DNA of 27,097 nt, from assembly GCA_034211175.1 (NCBI GenBank), contig JAXHUH010000284.1, positions 1 through 27,097 of the forward strand. The letters are read 5' to 3'. Shown one piece after another: positions 8,547 through 14,749 of this stretch. This DNA is from JAXHUH01 sp034211175. GTDB taxonomy: Bacteria; Actinomycetota; Acidimicrobiia; Acidimicrobiales; CAIXPF01. Made by a program: the position numbers and the translations under genes. Below the pieces are notes generated by a model. The model did not search any database and was not told where the DNA came from. It saw nothing but the letters and a program-made list of their open reading frames with translations. Numbering within the stretch: the first letter of the stretch is position 1; each line of letters begins with the position of its first letter.

Positions 8547-9268
8547 CGGGCGGGCTCGAGCCCGTCGAGCTCGGCGGTCGGGGCCAGCGGGTCGATCGAG
8601 CCGACGATGCGGCCGTCGCGCATCGACACCACCCGGTCGGCGACCGCGGCGTAGCGGGGCTCGTGGGTGACGAGCACGACAGCGGTGCCGCGCTCGGCCG
8701 GCAGTGACGCCAGCAGCTCCATCACGGCCTCGCCGGTGGCGGTGTCGAGCGCTCCGGTCGGCTCGTCGGCCAGCAGGACCCGACGCTCGCCGACGATGGC
8801 CCGGGCGATGGCGATCCGCTGGCGCTGGCCGCCGGAGAAGTCGTCGGGGTAGCGGTCGAGGTGGTGGTCGAGACCGACGGCGGCGAGCGCCTCACGGGCC
8901 CGCTCCCGGGCCCTGCGGACCGGCACGCCGTCCAGCTCCAGCGGCAGCATCACGTTCTCGAGCGCGGTCAGCGACACGACCAGGTTGAGCTGCTGGAACA
9001 CGTAGCCGACGGTGCGGCGGCGCAGCTCGGCCCGCTCCGGGGCGGACATCGTCGCCAGGTCCCGGCTGTCCACCGATACGTGGCCGGCGCTCGGGTCCTC
9101 CAGCGCGCCGATCAGGTGGAGCAGGGTCGACTTCCCGCATCCGGACGGGCCCCGCACGGCGACCAGCTCGCCCGCGTCGACGGTGAGCGACACGTCGGTC
9201 AGCGCCCGCACCTCGGTCGGGCCCGACCCGTAGCTCTTCACCACGTCGATCAGCTCGATCAGGCTCAC
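8543..9268 (-). CDS. ABC transporter ATP-binding protein (MacB/LolD type)
   Basis: A 241-residue ATPase that energises the two downstream permeases. Walker A is GPSGCGKST (about 40-48), the Q-loop is VFQQLN, the signature is FSGGQRQR, Walker B is VLLADEPT followed by GALD in the D-loop region, and the H-loop is VTHE. The ALDTATGEAVMELL and RTVGYVFQQLNL segments are typical of the LolD/MacB branch. The GTG at 9268 overlaps the padR stop as GTGA and has GAGGGAG about eight bases upstream; in-frame extensions further upstream run through padR and are not conserved. The C-terminal 15 residues (PLAPTAELDGLEPAR) extend beyond the conserved fold. Confidence 0.95.
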   Translation of the reverse strand: MSLIELIDVVKSYGSGPTEVRALTDVSLTVDAGELVAVRGPSGCGKSTLLHLIGALEDPSAGHVSVDSRDLATMSAPERAELRRRTVGYVFQQLNLVVSLTALENVMLPLELDGVPVRRARERAREALAAVGLDHHLDRYPDDFSGGQRQRIAIARAIVGERRVLLADEPTGALDTATGEAVMELLASLPAERGTAVVLVTHEPRYAAVADRVVSMRDGRIVGSIDPLAPTAELDGLEPAR

Positions 9269-9837
9269 GTGTCGGCTCCCTCGTCGTTCGTCACGTCGTT
9301 GCCCGCCTCGGCGCGACCGTGCACCGCGAGCACTCGTTCCTCGCACACGTCCAGCCAGCGCAGGTCGGCCTCGGCCCGCTGCACCAGCACCTCGACCACC
9401 AGCTCGGCGGCGAGCGGGTCGGTGCCGTCGGCCCGGCGGGCCCGGGCCTGGCGACGGCGACGGGCCAGGAGCGCCAACAACGCGTCGCGCTGGCGGCCGA
9501 TCACCTCCAGGGCGTGGTCCCGCTCGCCCGCGACGGCCAGCATCACCTTGAGCACCAGCTCGTCGCGGGGCGGTGGCTCGTCACCGGGCACGGCCCACCA
9601 CCAGGCACCGAGCTCGTCGCGACCGTCGTCGGTGAGACGCCATGCCCGCTGGCCCTCCTCGATCGCCTCGGCCTCCTCGACGAGGCCGTCACGTTCCAGC
9701 CGCTCGAGCGTCGAGTACACCTGCCCCACGTTGAGCGGCCACACCCCGCCGGTGGCGTGCTCGAACGCGCTCTTCAGCCCGTAGCCGTGGCGCGGGCCCT
9801 CGTCGAGCAGGACGAGCAACCCCTCCCGAACACCCAC
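9265..9837 (-). CDS. PadR family transcriptional regulator
   Basis: A 190-residue regulator. It begins GVREGLLVLLDEGPRHGYGL, the PadR winged-helix start, followed by VWPLNVGQVYSTLERLERDG (recognition helix and wing, about 35-55) and a C-terminal coiled dimerisation region that includes an Arg-rich stretch LLARRRRQARARR. The GTG at 9837 is chosen because GGGAGG (complement of 9844-9849) lies six bases upstream and because it places the PadR fold at the N terminus. It is the first gene of the operon padR-ATPase-permease-permease, with a GTGA overlap to the ATPase. PadR repressors usually bind the promoter of the exporter they control and release it when a toxic small molecule binds. Palindromes at 9872-9911 are the likely operator. 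Confidence 0.9.
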   Translation of the reverse strand: MGVREGLLVLLDEGPRHGYGLKSAFEHATGGVWPLNVGQVYSTLERLERDGLVEEAEAIEEGQRAWRLTDDGRDELGAWWWAVPGDEPPPRDELVLKVMLAVAGERDHALEVIGRQRDALLALLARRRRQARARRADGTDPLAAELVVEVLVQRAEADLRWLDVCEERVLAVHGRAEAGNDVTNDEGADT

Positions 9838-9871
9838 TGCCGACCTCCCGACTGCGGCCGCCGAGCAAACC

Positions 9872-9911
9872 GCATACTGCGTATGCGTCTGCAGTATGCA
9901 TACCTGGTATG
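9872..9911. promoter_or_regulatory. Probable PadR operator (nested palindromes)
   Basis: This 40-bp AT-richer island lies 35-74 bases before the padR start. GCATAC-TGC-GTATGC (9872-9886) is a perfect 6-bp inverted repeat. GTATGCATAC (9894-9903) is a perfect palindrome, and CATACC-T-GGTATG (9899-9911) is another. ATACTGC (9874-9880) and GCAGTAT (9891-9897) also pair across ten bases. The repeated GTAT/ATAC half-sites fit the short dyads bound by PadR proteins. It implies autoregulation of the exporter operon. Confidence 0.7.
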
Positions 9912-9933
9912 TGAATGTCCACCACGATCTCTG

Positions 9934-10001
9934 TCCCGCTCCCGAGACCGTCCCGCTCCCGAGACCGTCCCACCCCCGAGACCGTCCCAGCCCCGAGACC
10001 G
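9934..10001. repeat. Four tandem 17-bp repeats
   Basis: Units 9934-9950, 9951-9967, 9968-9984 and 9985-10001 share TCCC-NNN-CCCGAGACCG, with the first two identical and variation confined to three bases in the middle. They lie 22 bases beyond the palindromes, on the upstream side of padR, within the 348-bp gap between padR and lon. Function unknown; a binding-site array or a simple tandem duplication are both possible. Confidence 0.8.
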
Positions 10002-10036
10002 TGGCCGCCGCACGCACGCACTCGTGCCCGGACGCG

Positions 10037-10076
10037 GCGACGGGCCGCAGCCCGGGGGGAGGCTGCGGCCCGTCGC
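10037..10076 (-). terminator. 16-bp perfect hairpin downstream of lon
   Basis: GCGACGGGCCGCAGCC (10037-10052) pairs perfectly with 10061-10076 around an 8-base loop. It lies 110 bases past the lon stop in the direction of lon transcription. There is no T-run after it, as is common for terminators in GC-rich actinobacteria. Confidence 0.55.
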
Positions 10077-10081
10077 TTCCG

Positions 10082-10147
10082 CCCATCGCGAACGATGGGG
10101 GACGGGGGTGGTCCGAGGCGGGGGAGAGGAAGACGGACCGCCCCCGT
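10082..10147 (-). other. Two further hairpins downstream of lon
   Basis: CCCATCG-CGAA-CGATGGG (10082-10099) is a perfect 7-bp hairpin; on the lon strand its loop is TTCG. ACGGGGGTGGTCC (10102-10114) pairs with 10135-10147 with a single T-G position out of 13, which would be a wobble pair only in plus-strand RNA. With the 16-bp hairpin they form three consecutive stem-loops after lon. They may act together as a terminator or 3' stabiliser. Confidence 0.45.
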
Positions 10148-10185
10148 TGTCTGGGTGGGGGTTGGCTGGTTGGCTGAGCGGTGGC

Positions 10186-12573
10186 TCAGGCTGCGGCGGG
10201 CACCTCGGAGCCGTCCGGGCCATCCGGGACGTCGGGGCCCTCGGAACCGGCACCGACCGGCTCGTCCTCGAGGGCCACGGCGAGGACCTCGCCGATGTCC
10301 GACGCCAGGTGGATCGTCATCACGGCTCGCACCCCGTCGGGGATGTCGTCGAGATCGGGCTCGTTGCGGGCCGGCAGGATCACGTCGGTGAGCCCCGCCC
10401 GGTGGGCGGCGAGCACCTTCTGCTTCACCCCACCGATCGGCAGGACCTTGCCCTGCAGCGTCACCTCGCCGGTCATGCCGACGGTGTGGCGCACCGGGCG
10501 GCCGGTCAGCAGGCTGACCATCGCCGTCGTCATCGTCACACCCGCCGAGGGGCCGTCCTTGGGGATGGCGCCGGCGGGCACGTGGACGTGGACCCGGCGC
10601 CCGTCGACGTTGGCGTCACCCAGGCCGAGCGTGTCCTTGTGGGACCGCACGTACGACCGGGCGATCTCGGCCGACTCCCGCATGACGTCACCGAGCTGAC
10701 CGGTCAGGGTCAGGCCCGGCTCGCCGTCCATGAGCGCGGCTTCGACGAACAGGACGTCGCCGCCCGCGCCGGTGACCGCGAGGCCGGTGGCGACACCGGG
10801 GACCGACGTCCGCTCCGCCACCTCGGGCGTGTGGCGGGGCTTGCCGAGGAAGTCCTTCAGGGTCTCGAGGTCCACCGTGACCGTGCCGGTCTGGCCGTCG
10901 GCCAGCCGGGTCGCCACCTTGCGCAGCGCCTTGGCGAGCTGGCGCTCCAGGCTCCGCACGCCCGCCTCACGGGTGTAGCGGCTCACGATCTCGGCGACGG
11001 CCTCGTCGGTGAAGGTCACCTCGTCGGGCTCGATGCCGGTGCTGCGCAGCAGGCGGGGGAGCAGGTGCTCGCGCCCGATGACGACCTTCTCGGCCTCGGT
11101 GTAGCCGTCGACGGTGATGACCTCGAGGCGGTCCAGCAGCGGGCCGGGGATCGTCTCGAACGTGTTCGCCGTCGCCAGGAACACCACGTCGGACAGGTCG
11201 AGCTCGACCTCGAGGTAGTGGTCGCGGAACGTGTGGTTCTGCGCCGGGTCCAGCACCTCGAGCAGGGCCGACGACGGGTCGCCCCGCCAGTCGGAGCCGA
11301 CCTTGTCGATCTCGTCGAGCAGCAGCACCGGGTTCATCGCCCCGGCCTCGGTGATGGCGCGCACGACCCGGCCGGCCCGGGAGCCGACGTAGGTGCGCCG
11401 GTGGCCCCGGATCTCCGACTCGTCGTGCACGCCGCCGAGCGCGACCCGACCGAACGGACGCTCCAACGCCCGGGCGATCGACTCGCCGAGCGACGTCTTG
11501 CCGACGCCGGGCGGGCCGACGAGGGCGAGGATGGTGGGTCCGGCCCGCCGGTCGGCGGGGTCGACCTCGCGCTCGGCCCGCAGCTTGCGCACGGCCAGGT
11601 ACTCGACGATGCGCTCCTTCACCTCGTCGAGACCGGCGTGGTCCTCGTCGAGGATGGCGCGGGCCGCGACCAGGTCGTGGTGCTCGGGGGCGCGCTCCGA
11701 CCAGGGGATCTCCAGCACGGTGTCGAGCCAGTTGATGATCCAGCTGTGCTCGGGGCTCTGAGCGCTGGTGCGCTCCAGCTTGGTGAGCTCGCGCTCGACC
11801 GCCTCGACGACGTTCTCCGGCGCACCGGACTCGGCAAGGCGCGCCCGGTACTGCTCGACCAGGTCCTCGTCGTCACCGTCGCCCAGCTCGCTGCGGATCG
11901 CCGCCATCTGGCGGCGCAGCAGCGCCTCGCGCTGCTCCTTCTCGAGGTCCTCACCGACCGAGCGGCGCACGTCATCGCGTACGGCCAGCTCGGCCAGCGC
12001 CTCCTTCGCCCGATCGAGGACGAAGGTCAGCCGCTCGGCGACGTCGAGCGTCTCGAGGACCCGGATCTTGTCGTCCAGGTCGAGGTCGGGGGAGTAGAAG
12101 GACAGGTCGGCCAGGGCGCCGGGGTCGTCGATCGAGCCGATCGCCTCGACCATCTGGCGGGCGCCGCGCCGCTCGAGGATCTCCTCGACGACGGCCCGGT
12201 ACTCGTTGGCCAGTCGTACGATCTCGGGGGAGTCGGTGTGGGTGTCGTCGACGGGCGTCGCCTCCACCCACAGGGCGTTGCCGTCGCCGCTGCGACCCGC
12301 GCCCAGGCGGGCGCGGCCGAGGCCGCGGACGACGACGGCGCGGGTCCCGTTGGGGAGCTCGCCGTCCTGTTCGAGCTTGGCGATCGTGCCGATCTTGCGG
12401 AACTGGCCGTCACGCTTGGGCACGAGGAGGACCTGACCGCCGGCGCCGCCGGCCACGTCCGCCGCGGCAACGCCCTCGACTTCGTCGAGGGCGATCGTCA
12501 CGACCATCGTCGGTCCGACCACACCAGCGGTGAGGGGCAGGACCGGGAGGGTGAGGATCTGGGTCTCGGACAT
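10186..12573 (-). CDS. lon: Lon ATP-dependent protease
   Basis: A 795-residue cytosolic AAA+ serine protease, close to the usual 780-800. The N-terminal LON substrate-binding domain (about 5-195) opens ILTLPVLPLTAGVVGP. A helical region follows, then the AAA+ module with Walker A GPPGVGKTS (about 350), Walker B LLLDEID (about 418) and an arginine-finger region. The protease domain holds the catalytic Ser in KDGPSAG (about 675) and the partner Lys in GGVKQK (about 716). The acidic tail ends DVPDGPDGSEVPAAA. ATG 12573 is preferred; a TTG six codons upstream is possible. There is no clear ribosome binding site. Lon degrades misfolded and regulatory proteins; clpP, the other ATP-dependent protease gene here, lies 590 bases away and is divergent. 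Confidence 0.97.
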   Translation of the reverse strand: MSETQILTLPVLPLTAGVVGPTMVVTIALDEVEGVAAADVAGGAGGQVLLVPKRDGQFRKIGTIAKLEQDGELPNGTRAVVVRGLGRARLGAGRSGDGNALWVEATPVDDTHTDSPEIVRLANEYRAVVEEILERRGARQMVEAIGSIDDPGALADLSFYSPDLDLDDKIRVLETLDVAERLTFVLDRAKEALAELAVRDDVRRSVGEDLEKEQREALLRRQMAAIRSELGDGDDEDLVEQYRARLAESGAPENVVEAVERELTKLERTSAQSPEHSWIINWLDTVLEIPWSERAPEHHDLVAARAILDEDHAGLDEVKERIVEYLAVRKLRAEREVDPADRRAGPTILALVGPPGVGKTSLGESIARALERPFGRVALGGVHDESEIRGHRRTYVGSRAGRVVRAITEAGAMNPVLLLDEIDKVGSDWRGDPSSALLEVLDPAQNHTFRDHYLEVELDLSDVVFLATANTFETIPGPLLDRLEVITVDGYTEAEKVVIGREHLLPRLLRSTGIEPDEVTFTDEAVAEIVSRYTREAGVRSLERQLAKALRKVATRLADGQTGTVTVDLETLKDFLGKPRHTPEVAERTSVPGVATGLAVTGAGGDVLFVEAALMDGEPGLTLTGQLGDVMRESAEIARSYVRSHKDTLGLGDANVDGRRVHVHVPAGAIPKDGPSAGVTMTTAMVSLLTGRPVRHTVGMTGEVTLQGKVLPIGGVKQKVLAAHRAGLTDVILPARNEPDLDDIPDGVRAVMTIHLASDIGEVLAVALEDEPVGAGSEGPDVPDGPDGSEVPAAA

Positions 12574-12577
12574 CACG

Positions 12578-12599
12578 TCGTGCAACCGCAATTACACGA
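12578..12599. promoter_or_regulatory. Dyad in an AT-rich island just upstream of lon
   Basis: TCGTGCAA (12578-12585) pairs at seven of eight positions with TTACACGA (12592-12599) around six bases. It starts five bases before the lon ATG, in one of the few AT-rich patches of the region (TACGTA follows at 12601-12606). It could be an operator or part of the promoter. It does not match the HspR inverted repeat or the CGC-N5-GCG core reported for ClgR. Confidence 0.4.
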
Positions 12600-12618
12600 T
12601 TACGTATTCCCGGAGGGG

Positions 12619-12782
12619 GTCGGGCTCTGTCGCCCGACGGGAAGGGCGTCGTCGCCTCCGGCGGCGGACTGCTGGTCCCGGGCATGCAGGCCTCGCTCCG
12701 CTCGACGCATGCCCGGGTTCGCCCGAGTGTTCGCGGCACGCCGGATCCGACCGGGCGGCCGCGAGCGAACAAGCGGGCGAAC
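12619..12782 (-). repeat. Structured repeat element, copy A (upstream of lon)
   Basis: Read on the minus strand. P1: an 18-base imperfect hairpin (arms 12782-12765 and 12734-12717, 16 of 18 paired, 30-base loop). P2: a perfect 10-bp stem with CCCGGGCATG at 12717-12708 and its complement at 12686-12677, enclosing a 21-base loop containing GTCGAGCGGAGCGAGGCCTG. A 38-base linker follows, with mini-hairpin CGCC-GGA-GGCG (12663-12653). P3: GTCGGGC-N6-GCCCGAC (12638-12619). Copy B at 14028-14203 has the same order, loop and linker but unrelated stem sequences. The P3 stem ends 46 bases before the lon ATG, so the element is oriented like lon and could lie in or just before its leader. No gene is encoded in it. 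Confidence 0.75.
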
Positions 12783-12874
12783 GGTCGCTCGGTTCGGTTG
12801 TGCGACGCGCCGTGCGGAGGGCGTGTCGTTCGACACCCGTGGGCGGGGCGGGGGGAGTACACTCCTGGTCGCTC

Positions 12875-12956
12875 GCGGACGTGGCGGAACTGGCAGACGC
12901 GCCAGGTTTAGGTCCTGGTGCCGCAAGGCATGGGGGTTCGAGTCCCCCCGTCCGCA
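12875..12956 (+). tRNA. tRNA-Leu (anticodon TAG)
   Basis: An 82-base class II tRNA. The acceptor stem GCGGACG pairs with CGTCCGC (12949-12955), with discriminator A at 12956. The anticodon stem CCAGG/CCTGG encloses loop TTTAGGT, with anticodon TAG at 12909-12911. There is a long variable arm, and GGTTCGAGTCC in the T arm. The 3' CCA is not encoded. A TACACT at 12858-12863 is a possible -10; no good -35 was seen. A GTGTCG-TT-CGACAC dyad lies at 12823-12836 upstream. Confidence 0.97.
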
Positions 12957-13031
12957 CGTCTGCGCCGGTCACCCAGCTACCCTCGTCCCGGTGACGCGGC
13001 TGCGGTTGCAGCCGGGCGCCGGCCGCCGAGG

Positions 13032-13050
13032 GCTCGCACGCCGTGCGAGC
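13032..13050. promoter_or_regulatory. Perfect inverted repeat upstream of clpP
   Basis: GCTCGCAC-GCC-GTGCGAGC is a perfect 8-bp inverted repeat between the tRNA and clpP, 114 bases before the clpP ATG. It could be the tRNA terminator (76 bases after the tRNA) or an operator for clpP. The inner CGC and GCG are separated by seven bases, not the five of the ClgR site. Confidence 0.4.
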
Positions 13051-13122
13051 ACGTCGTCCGACGCCGCCGTCCGATACATCTCGACAGACCTCACGACCTG
13101 ACGTCGCCGACATCAGACCCCG

Positions 13123-13154
13123 TCTGACGACACCGACATCTGACGACACCGACA
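13123..13154 (+). repeat. Two tandem 16-bp repeats in the clpP leader
   Basis: TCTGACGACACCGACA occurs at 13123-13138 and again at 13139-13154, ending in the ribosome binding site AAGGAG (13154-13159). A degenerate third copy (CTGACGTCGCCGACAT) precedes them at about 13098. The role is unknown. Confidence 0.75.
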
Positions 13155-13163
13155 AGGAGCGTC

Positions 13164-13778
13164 ATGGACCACCCCGTCCCCGCCCGAGCGGCCTCGCTCG
13201 ACTTCCAGAGCCAGCTCAACGACGCGTTCCTCTACGGTCAACTCCTCAAGGACCGCATCGTGTTCCTGGGGAGCCAGGTGGACGACGAGGTCGCCAACCG
13301 GATCATCGCCGAGCTGATCTACCTCGAGGGCCTGGACCCGAACAAGGACATCTGGCTCTACATCAACAGCCCCGGTGGCTCGGTCACCGCGGGTATGGCG
13401 ATCTACGACACGATGCAGTTCATCGAGCCGGACGTCGGCACGATCTGCATGGGCCTCGGCGCCTCGATGGGCCAGTTCCTGCTGTGCGCCGGTGCGCCGG
13501 GCAAGCGCTTCGCGCTCCCGCACGCCCGGATCATGATGCACCAGCCCCTCGGTGGCGTGCAGGGCCAGGCGGCCGACATCGCCATCCAGGCCGAGCAGAT
13601 GCGCTACACGAAGCGCCTGATGGCCGAGCGCATCGCGTTCCACACCGGCCAGGACGTCGCCCAGATCGAGGCCGACTCCGACCGCGACCGCTGGTTCACC
13701 GCCGCGGAGGCGAAGGACTACGGCATCATCGACGACGTCGTCGAGCACCGCCGCGGCCGCAACCCGGTCCCCGCCTGA
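13164..13778 (+). CDS. clpP: ATP-dependent Clp protease proteolytic subunit
   Basis: A 204-residue serine protease that forms the tetradecameric chamber used with ClpX or ClpC. The catalytic triad is complete: Ser101 in GASMGQF, His126 in MMHQPLGG, and Asp175 in DRDRWF. The oxyanion/handle motifs YINSPGGSVTAG and ARIMMHQPLGG are intact. The ATG at 13164 follows AAGGAG by four bases. It stands alone: no tig, clpX or second clpP is next to it, so this is probably one of two or more clpP genes in the genome. The N-terminal arm (VPARAASLDFQSQLNDAFLY) is of normal length. Confidence 0.97.
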   Translation: MDHPVPARAASLDFQSQLNDAFLYGQLLKDRIVFLGSQVDDEVANRIIAELIYLEGLDPNKDIWLYINSPGGSVTAGMAIYDTMQFIEPDVGTICMGLGASMGQFLLCAGAPGKRFALPHARIMMHQPLGGVQGQAADIAIQAEQMRYTKRLMAERIAFHTGQDVAQIEADSDRDRWFTAAEAKDYGIIDDVVEHRRGRNPVPA

Positions 13779-13791
13779 TCACCTCCTGAAA

Positions 13792-13810
13792 CCCGGCCCC
13801 ACCGGCCGGG
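13792..13810 (+). terminator. Probable clpP terminator hairpin
   Basis: CCCGGCC-CCACC-GGCCGGG begins 14 bases after the clpP stop. The stem is seven GC pairs with no T-run. Confidence 0.55.
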
Positions 13811-13833
13811 CTGAGAAGACGAGACAACGACAG

Positions 13834-13879
13834 GGGCCGGTGGCCCGGAGGAGCGTTGGAGCCCCCGGCCCACCGGCCC
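13834..13879 (+). terminator. Second hairpin downstream of clpP
   Basis: GGGCCGGTGG (13834-13843) pairs perfectly with CCACCGGCCC (13870-13879) around 26 bases. It may back up the first clpP hairpin. It is the first of several paired structures filling the 427-bp gap before the CAP gene. Confidence 0.4.
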
Positions 13880-13893
13880 TCGTCGTGTCCGGG

Positions 13894-13992
13894 CGGCGAT
13901 CATCGTGCTGCGACCGGCATTGGCCAGCTCGAGCGGCCAACCCGGTCGGCGATCATCGTGCGGGTGTCTCGAACCGGCCAGCTCGAGCGGCC
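13894..13992. repeat. Degenerate tandem repeat of about 54 bp, two units
   Basis: CGGCGATCATCGTGC occurs at 13894-13908 and 13947-13961. GGCCAGCTCGAGCGGCC occurs at 13922-13938 and 13976-13992. The offsets are 53 and 54 bases, so two units share both ends and differ in the middle. A 14-base direct repeat, GGCCGGGTGTCCGG (13989-14002 and 14023-14036), links this array to the first stem of copy B. No gene is visible. Confidence 0.75.
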
Positions 13993-14027
13993 GGGTGTCC
14001 GGCGTGGTGGCCGGTTCCGGGCGGCCG

Positions 14028-14203
14028 GGTGTCCGGATCTTGCGGGACCCCGGTCGACGTGGCCGACCACGGTCCCTGCAACATCCGGACACCGGACGCA
14101 CGCCGTCCATCCGTCGAGCGAAGCGAGACCTGGATGGACGGAACCAGAAGACCGTCGCCGAAGGCGCCAGCGCCCTTCCGACACGGGCCCGCCAGGGCCC
14201 GTG
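14028..14203 (+). repeat. Structured repeat element, copy B (downstream of clpP)
   Basis: Same architecture as copy A, on the plus strand. P1: arms 14028-14049 and 14071-14093 pair along 22 bases with one mismatch and one bulged base, around a 21-base loop that itself holds GGTCG/CGACC. P2: CCGTCCATC (14103-14111) pairs with GATGGACGG (14133-14141); its 21-base loop contains GTCGAGCGAAGCGAGACCTG and matches copy A at 19 of 21 positions. The linker 14143-14179 matches copy A at 30 of 37 positions without gaps and holds CGCC-GAA-GGCG (14156-14166). P3: CACGGGCCC-GCCA-GGGCCCGTG (14182-14203). It ends two bases before the stop codon of the convergent CAP gene, so P3 could also terminate transcription from either side. 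Confidence 0.75.
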
Positions 14204-14205
14204 CG

Positions 14206-14745
14206 TCAATCCATGAACACGTGGACGACGTAGTAGCGGCCGTCGCTTCCCTGGGCGACGCCGATGCCGACCTCGCTGAAGTTGGGGCTCAGGAGCGACG
14301 CCCGGTGGGGCGGAGAGTCGAGGAAGCCCGACGCCACGCGCGCGACGTTCGGTCCGACGCCGACGTTCTCGGCGAGGAGCCGCCAGCCGGGGGGAGCCCC
14401 GTCGCTGAGCACGGAGTGGCTGAGCTGGCGGCTGTCGGCCATGGCGCGGGCCCAGGCCTGGGCCTTGGCGTTGAGCTGCTCGTTGTTGGCGAGCGTCTCG
14501 AGGCCGTGGCGCTGGCGTTCCTCGTTGAGCAACCGGAAGGACTCGACTTCCTCGGTGCTGAGGCACGATGAGGCCACGAGCATCGTGGCCAGGAGCAGCG
14601 GTATCGCCAGGAGTCGGCGGTACCGGGGTCGGGGGGCGGAGTCCGGCCTGGACCGTGGTGCAGGCGGCGATGATGGAGTTGGTGCAGGCGTCGTCATCCG
14701 GGTTCGGCGGTACGCGGACAGGCGGCGGCGACACAAAGCGGTCAT
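14206..14745 (-). CDS. CAP/SCP-domain (YkwD-like) lipoprotein
   Basis: A 179-residue exported protein. A basic N terminus (residues about 1-45, Pro/Arg-rich) precedes a hydrophobic segment LLAIPLLLATMLVASSC, with a probable lipobox Cys at about 61. The CAP domain follows: LLNEERQRHGLETL, the ALSH-like QLSHSV (His), AENVG (Glu), PPHRASLLSPNFSEVGIGV (second His) and a C-terminal YYVVHVFMD strand. CAP proteins of this type are surface proteins of largely unknown function, often linked to cell-wall or sporulation processes. ATG 14745 overlaps a GTCATATGAC palindrome (14741-14750); ATG 14697 would remove 16 residues and is also plausible. Neither has a good ribosome binding site. Confidence 0.88.
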   Translation of the reverse strand: MTALCRRRLSAYRRTRMTTPAPTPSSPPAPRSRPDSAPRPRYRRLLAIPLLLATMLVASSCLSTEEVESFRLLNEERQRHGLETLANNEQLNAKAQAWARAMADSRQLSHSVLSDGAPPGWRLLAENVGVGPNVARVASGFLDSPPHRASLLSPNFSEVGIGVAQGSDGRYYVVHVFMD

Positions 14746-14749
14746 ATGA

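Noticed and set aside
9934..10001. CRISPR array
   Set aside because: The 17-bp units are directly adjacent, with no spacers, and no cas genes are present.
12875..12956. tRNA-Leu as an integration site of a genomic island
   Set aside because: No integrase, no repeat of the tRNA 3' end and no mobile genes were found on either side; the neighbours are core genes.
12578..13050. ClgR or HspR boxes controlling lon and clpP
   Set aside because: The dyads seen do not match CGC-N5-GCG or the HspR inverted repeat; they are reported only as unassigned dyads.
9319..13101. A 1260-codon open frame on the plus strand opposite lon
   Set aside because: It runs antisense to lon, whose motifs are complete; its translation is low-complexity Arg/Gly/Asp/His-rich sequence with no family features. 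Long antisense frames are expected in DNA this GC-rich.
12717..14093. Integron attC sites for the P1 hairpins
   Set aside because: The imperfect long hairpins are reminiscent, but the ends lack the RYYYAAC/GTTRRRY core in the right order, no cassette ORFs follow, and there is no integrase.
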